Part shown: piece by piece, positions 24,606 to 28,357 of the stretch
How the letters are laid out: each line of letters starts with the position of its first letter
Numbering within the stretch: the stretch's first letter is position 1
Assembly (NCBI GenBank): GCA_014879855.1
Contig: JACSRH010000141.1
Coordinates: 1-28,357 of the forward strand
DNA from: Caldilineaceae bacterium
GTDB lineage: Bacteria > Chloroflexota > Anaerolineae > Caldilineales > Caldilineaceae
Direction of reading: 5' to 3'
Length of the DNA: 28,357 nt
The notes under the pieces: model-generated
What the model saw: the letters and a program-made list of their open reading frames with translations, nothing else
Told to the model about the DNA's origin: nothing
Databases searched by the model: none
Made by a program: the position numbers and the translations under genes

Positions 24606-26219
24606 ATGAACAATCGCAAACACATCAAAGTCACCTATTCCACGCTCGGCAGCCCCGACCCGCTGTTGCACGCCTTCTATGAAGACGCCCTGACCGCGGC
24701 GCGCGCCAGCCTTGGCCAGACCCATCGCCTGTTGATCAACGGCGCGTGGGTTGAGGCGCGCACCACTTACACCACCTGCAGCCCGATCGACACCAGTGTG
24801 GCGGTGGGACATTTTCAGGACGGCGACGCGGGCGACATCGACCGGGCCGTCAGGGCGGCGCGCGCGGCTTTCCCTGCCTGGCGCGCCACGCCCTGGCAAG
24901 AGCGCGTCACGCTGCTGCGCCAGGTGGCCGCACTCATCAGCGAACGGCTGTTCGACATTGCCGCGATCGACAGCCTCGAGGTCGGCAAAAACCGGCTGGA
25001 GGCGTTGGGCGATGTGGAGGAAACCGCTGACTTCATCCGCCGCTATTGCGATGTCATGGAACAGCACAATGGCTTTGTGACGCCTCAGCAGAACGAGACT
25101 GAGCACTTTCGCAACACCAGCCTCCTCAAACCCTACGGCGTCTGGGGCGTGATCTCTCCCTTCAACTTTCCGGTGGCGCTTTCTGGCGGGCCTGTCGCGG
25201 CCGCGCTCCTGGCAGGCAACACCGTTGTGCTCAAGCCGGCCGAGGACACCCCTTTCAGCCCGACGCTGCTGATGGCGTGTTTCGTCGACGCAGGCGTTCC
25301 GGCGGGCGTCGTCAATATGGTCACCGGACAGAAGGAGACCGGCCGCGCGCTGGTCGATCACCCGGACGTGGATGGGTTCACCTTCACGGGCAGCTATCGC
25401 GTCGGCATGGAAATCTACGCCAAGATCGCGCGTGGCGCGCGCCCTCGCCCGGTGATCACGGAAATGGGTGGCAAAAACCCAGCCATCGTCGCGCAAAGCG
25501 CCAACCTCGACATGGCCGCGCAGGGCGTGGCGCGCGCCGCTTTTGGATTGACGGGACAGAAATGCTCCGCGTGTTCGCGCGTCTATGTGCACGCGAGCGT
25601 CAAAGACGCCTTTCTCGCCAAACTGACCGCGCTGGCCGAACAAGTCCAGATCGGTGACCCGACGCACGCGGACAACTGGATGGGGCCGGTCATCAACCGC
25701 CGCGCCTATGAGAATTACCAGATCTTCACAGCCGAACTGGCCGCACGTGGGCGCATCCTGACTGGCGGCAAAACGCTTGCCCCGCACGGCTATTACGTGG
25801 CGCCGACCGTCGTCACCGATCTGCCGGAGGAGCACCCTCTTTGGAAGCAGGAGATGTTCCTGCCCATTGTGGCCGTGGCAAGCTTTGATGACTTCGACAA
25901 CGCGCTCCGGCGCGCCAACGATGTGGATTTTGGGCTGACCGCGGGCTGCTACACGCGCGATCAAGAAGAGGCGCAACGCTTTCTCGACACGATCGAAGCC
26001 GGCGTCATCTATCTCAACCGCGCAACCAGCGCCACGACCGGCGCGTGGCCTGGCTATCAACCCTTTGGCGGCTGGAAGGGCAGCAGCAACACCAGCAAAG
26101 GCGCAGGCGGCCCCTATTATCTGCAACAATATCTGCGCGAGCAAAGCCAGACCGTCGTCAGCCATCCCGACGACGACCTGGGTGAAGGTGCAACATGGCG
26201 CGCTGAGGCCAGCGAATAA
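24606..26219 (+). CDS. rocA: L-glutamate gamma-semialdehyde (P5C) dehydrogenase
   Basis: A protein of 537 residues, the normal size for the single-function RocA/PruA enzyme. It has the NAD-binding features of the aldehyde dehydrogenase family, E286 in EMGGKNP and the catalytic C320 in GQKCSACSR. The late motif QPFGGWKGSSNTSKGAGGPYYL is characteristic of P5C dehydrogenases. It oxidises glutamate semialdehyde to glutamate, the last step of proline and ornithine breakdown. AAGGA lies 6 nt before the ATG, and the 9-bp gap to the BTAD regulator suggests a shared transcript. Proline dehydrogenase is not seen in the window. Confidence 0.9.
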   Translation: MNNRKHIKVTYSTLGSPDPLLHAFYEDALTAARASLGQTHRLLINGAWVEARTTYTTCSPIDTSVAVGHFQDGDAGDIDRAVRAARAAFPAWRATPWQERVTLLRQVAALISERLFDIAAIDSLEVGKNRLEALGDVEETADFIRRYCDVMEQHNGFVTPQQNETEHFRNTSLLKPYGVWGVISPFNFPVALSGGPVAAALLAGNTVVLKPAEDTPFSPTLLMACFVDAGVPAGVVNMVTGQKETGRALVDHPDVDGFTFTGSYRVGMEIYAKIARGARPRPVITEMGGKNPAIVAQSANLDMAAQGVARAAFGLTGQKCSACSRVYVHASVKDAFLAKLTALAEQVQIGDPTHADNWMGPVINRRAYENYQIFTAELAARGRILTGGKTLAPHGYYVAPTVVTDLPEEHPLWKQEMFLPIVAVASFDDFDNALRRANDVDFGLTAGCYTRDQEEAQRFLDTIEAGVIYLNRATSATTGAWPGYQPFGGWKGSSNTSKGAGGPYYLQQYLREQSQTVVSHPDDDLGEGATWRAEASE

Positions 26220-26228
26220 CCACGCTGT

Positions 26229-27053
26229 ATGAAAAAGTTACTGATCACTACAGAGAATGCAGAATATCAAGTCATTCAAGCCCTGAAGCTAAATCGGACA
26301 AAACGGAGCAAATCCGGTGAAGTCTTTATCGAAGGCATTGAATCGATCAAACAGGCCGTCCATGCAAATGTTGCACTGACGCGCATCATTGCGGCGGATG
26401 TTGATGGGCTGTCGGATTGGGGGAAGCAGCTCATCCAGGAGCATGAGACCGCAAAGATAATTGAAATGAGCCGCGCCCTCTATAAAAATTTGTGCGACAA
26501 AGAAACCCCCTCGGAGATGATCGCCACGGCGAAGATAAATAGCGTGGATCTATCCAATCTACGGCTGTCGGAGACCCCCTTTGTGCTGATCTTTGATCGT
26601 CCCAGCGATCATGGAAATTTTGGCTCACTCGTCAGGTCGGCCAATTCTTTCAGCGTGGATGCGATATTCGTCGTGGGTCACGCCATTGATGTGTACGACC
26701 CGAAGGTCATCCGGGCAAGCCTCGGGAGCATCTTTCATGCCAACCTGGTCGCCGTTCCTTCGCTGCATGAGCTTGAACAGTGGCTTGCGGTCCAAAGGCA
26801 AAAGAACCATCTTCAACTTGTGGGCACGGATTCGAGCGGCGAGGTCTCGCTGCAGACGCACACCTTGGAAAAACCGATTGCGCTCATTCTGGGCAATGAA
26901 GCCAAAGGCATGAGCGTCGCACTCAAAAACTTGTGTGACTATACAATCAGCATTCCCCTGGCAGGCGCGGTCAACTCGCTCAATGTCGCGTGCGCCGGTT
27001 CGATTCTGCTGTGGGAAATCTATAAGAATGACAGGCGGCAATCCCCATTTTGA
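26229..27053 (+). CDS. TrmH/SpoU-type RNA 2'-O-methyltransferase
   Basis: A protein of 274 residues. The SPOUT motifs are present: FDRPSDHGNFGSLVRSA (motif 1, with Asn and Arg), LILGNEAKGMS (motif 2) and IPLAGAVNSLNVACAGSILLWEI (motif 3), the knotted SAM site. An N-terminal substrate-binding region (about 1-95) is of the SpoU_sub_bind style. It methylates a ribose 2'-OH in tRNA or rRNA; the target is not known. The gene begins 9 bp after the P5C dehydrogenase stop with no clear ribosome site. Its base composition is more AT-rich than the neighbours and its codon use differs, so it may have been acquired by transfer. It lies beside a HigA remnant. Confidence 0.85.
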   Translation: MKKLLITTENAEYQVIQALKLNRTKRSKSGEVFIEGIESIKQAVHANVALTRIIAADVDGLSDWGKQLIQEHETAKIIEMSRALYKNLCDKETPSEMIATAKINSVDLSNLRLSETPFVLIFDRPSDHGNFGSLVRSANSFSVDAIFVVGHAIDVYDPKVIRASLGSIFHANLVAVPSLHELEQWLAVQRQKNHLQLVGTDSSGEVSLQTHTLEKPIALILGNEAKGMSVALKNLCDYTISIPLAGAVNSLNVACAGSILLWEIYKNDRRQSPF

Positions 27054-27168
27054 CACATTCCGTAAAACGCAGCACCAGCTCATGATGATCCGCATGATCC
27101 GGTTGTTTGATGACAAAAGCAGAAGGGCGCCCGGCCATACCCTGCAGGCGGTGTGGTCGGACGACCAC

Positions 27169-27351
27169 CTTCTGTTGCATGAGTTTATGGAATCATTGGA
27201 ACTGAGCGCAGTTGCTAACGCGTCTGCGCTTCACGTTCCAGCGAAACGAATTACCGCGCTGATCACCGCCTTGCGCCGCATCAGCGCCGGCAGCGCCTTG
27301 CGACTTGCCCACTACTTTGGCGTCTCGCGCCAGTTTTGGATGAACCTTCAG
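27169..27351 (+). pseudogene. Truncated HigA-type antitoxin remnant
   Basis: In one frame the sequence reads LLLHEFMESLELS, then LHVPAKRITALI and ALRLAHYFGVSRQFWMNLQ, which match the Xre-type HigA antitoxins (LEPLGLS, VPPxRIxEI, ADTALRLARYFGTSxQFWxNLQ) through the helix-turn-helix. After Q the frame continues into unrelated sequence antisense to the next gene, without the normal C-terminal helix, and no stop follows nearby. A first ATG at 27187 is possible. No HigB/RelE-like toxin is found upstream. The module is therefore a decayed fragment that ends near the NmrA-like gene. Confidence 0.65.
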
Positions 27352-27387
27352 CGCTGCCCAAAAAGGATTTGCACGCGGCGTCATCTC

Positions 27388-28248
27388 TCAGCGCCAGACA
27401 TCCTGATAGTCGATCACGTACTGCCGCAACGAAATCGGCGCGCGGCCGAGCAGCCGCTGCACCTCGTCCGTGACCTGTGCGGCCATCCCCTTGCGCGTCG
27501 AGTTGTAGAGCCACGTCATCACCACGGCAAAGGGCAGCGAGACGCCGCCGCGCACCTGCCGCCACAGAAAGCCCAGCGCCGACGGGTTGCGGTAAGTGAT
27601 CGGCCGCCCCAGCACCTCGCTGAAGATCGCGGCGACCGCGTAATAATCAAGCGCTTCGCTGCCGGTGAGATCGTAGGCCTTGTTTTCGTGGCCCGGCTGT
27701 GAGAGCGCCAGTGCACCCACCGCAGCGATATCGCGCGCGTCGATAAAGCTCGTCTTGCCCTTGCCGACGGGGACGTAGAGCTCGCTGCGCTCACGGATTT
27801 CGTCGCGGTGCGTGGTGTTGAGGTTCTGCATGAAGAAGCTGGCGCGCAGAAAGGTGTAGCTCAGCGGCGACGCCACCAGATACTGCTCCACCGCATAGTG
27901 GGGCACCTGCTGGTTGTTCTCGATGCCGATCAGCGAGAGAAAGACCACGTGGCGCACACCGGCCTGCCGGGCCGCGTCCAGCGCCGGCACAATGTACTTT
28001 TTGACATTGGTGAGCTGCGGCGGCCGCATCAGGAACATGCGCTCAATGCCGGCAAAGGCGGCGGTGTAAGTTTCCGGCCGCATAAAATCAAACTCCACCA
28101 CCTCCAGCGCGTCGCCAAAGCGCTCACGCAGCCGCGCCGGCTTGCGATCCGCTGCGCGCACCGGCAGCCCCCCCGCCAGCAGCCGCTTGACCACTTCTGC
28201 GCCGACATTGCCCGATGCGCCCGTCACCAGAATTGTTGCCGCCATCAT
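27388..28248 (-). CDS. NmrA-like NAD(P)-binding oxidoreductase family protein
   Basis: A protein of 286 residues. The nucleotide motif TGASGNVGAEV (G10, G13, G16) opens the Rossmann fold. The following strand ends in AADRKPARL, suggesting NADP preference. The chain HVVFLSLIGIENNQQVPHYAVEQYL resembles NmrA/HSCARG and atypical SDR proteins; the usual YxxxK catalytic pair is not evident. YVIDYQDVWR ends the protein. It may be a redox sensor or a reductase. Two ATG codons are adjacent; GGAG lies 4 nt from the first and 7 nt from the second (28245), which may be the true start. It converges on the HigA remnant. An 8-bp repeat array lies upstream. Confidence 0.8.
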   Translation of the reverse strand: MMAATILVTGASGNVGAEVVKRLLAGGLPVRAADRKPARLRERFGDALEVVEFDFMRPETYTAAFAGIERMFLMRPPQLTNVKKYIVPALDAARQAGVRHVVFLSLIGIENNQQVPHYAVEQYLVASPLSYTFLRASFFMQNLNTTHRDEIRERSELYVPVGKGKTSFIDARDIAAVGALALSQPGHENKAYDLTGSEALDYYAVAAIFSEVLGRPITYRNPSALGFLWRQVRGGVSLPFAVVMTWLYNSTRKGMAAQVTDEVQRLLGRAPISLRQYVIDYQDVWR

Positions 28249-28272
28249 TTCTCTCCAGGAATCACTTTTTAA

Positions 28273-28357
28273 CGCAAAGATGCAAAGACTAAAGACTTAA
28301 CGCAAAGACGCAAAGACGCAAAGACGCAAAGACGCAAAGACGCAAAGACGCAAAGAC
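28273..28357. repeat. Tandem array of CGCAAAGA units, cut off by the window end
   Basis: CGCAAAGA occurs as seven perfect copies from 28301 to 28356, with two looser copies at 28273-28288 (CGCAAAGA, TGCAAAGA) and a variant stretch between. The array continues past the window end. It lies 25 bp upstream of the NmrA-like gene on its 5' side, so the promoter of that gene would have to be in or beyond the array. Confidence 0.95.

Noticed and set aside
24504..26165. Long open frame of 553 codons on the minus strand
   Set aside because: It is antisense to the P5C dehydrogenase, whose motifs are unmistakable; long antisense frames are common in GC-rich genes.

Overview
The window looks like a chromosomal segment of an uncultured or little-studied Chloroflexota bacterium, probably of the Caldilineae/Anaerolineae type. 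This rests on GC-rich coding DNA, secreted proteins with long Pro/Thr linkers, a C-terminal YLPxV-like tail, a BTAD/NB-ARC/TPR regulator, a stand-alone TrpB2, a DUF4395/thioredoxin pair, and many short intergenic repeats. The assignment is inference from protein style, since no rRNA or other marker is present. I see no tRNA, rRNA, CRISPR array, prophage or intact insertion sequence.

Layout. 1-237: the 3' end of an RND efflux pump gene. 272-793 (-): a redoxin-fold protein without catalytic cysteines. 1058-3442 (+): a secreted protein with SH3 domains and a TolB-like propeller, followed by two terminator-like hairpins. 3690-4605 (-): a DUF4395 membrane protein and a membrane-anchored thioredoxin. 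4703-7296 (-): a sulfur-carrier cysteine operon (CysO-like carrier, rhodanese-MoeB/MoeZ-like activator, CysM-like synthase). A leader of about 470 nt precedes it, with its own promoter, structured segments and an intrinsic terminator. 7959-9863 (+): an S9 peptidase. 10120-13495 (+): a D-aminoacylase-like amidohydrolase, a ThuA-like protein and a Gfo/Idh/MocA oxidoreductase. 13854-16889 (+): a large secreted beta-helix/PKD protein. 17041-18411 (+): TrpB2. 18507-20696 (-): a solute-binding lipoprotein and an MFS transporter. 20935-21552 (-) and 21810-24596 (+): a cupredoxin-like protein and, divergent from it, a BTAD/NB-ARC/TPR regulator, which is followed closely by a P5C dehydrogenase (24606-26219). 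26229-27053 (+): a lower-GC TrmH-type methyltransferase, then a truncated HigA remnant. 27388-28248 (-): an NmrA-like NAD(P)-binding protein, with an 8-bp tandem repeat array upstream running off the window end.

How the genes work together. The clearest unit is the sulfur operon. By analogy with mycobacterial CysO/MoeZ/CysM, the MoeB/MoeZ-like protein would adenylate and thiocarboxylate the carrier, and the PLP enzyme would pass the sulfur to an activated serine. The carrier has five residues after its GlyGly, so a processing protease is probably needed, and none is encoded here. The leader in front of this operon is the best candidate for an undescribed regulatory element. A second point of interest is an 11-bp-period direct repeat placed about 8 bp from a possible -10 box between the cupredoxin-like gene and the BTAD regulator, an arrangement resembling known SARP binding sites. 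Several other intergenic repeats and hairpins are recorded separately.
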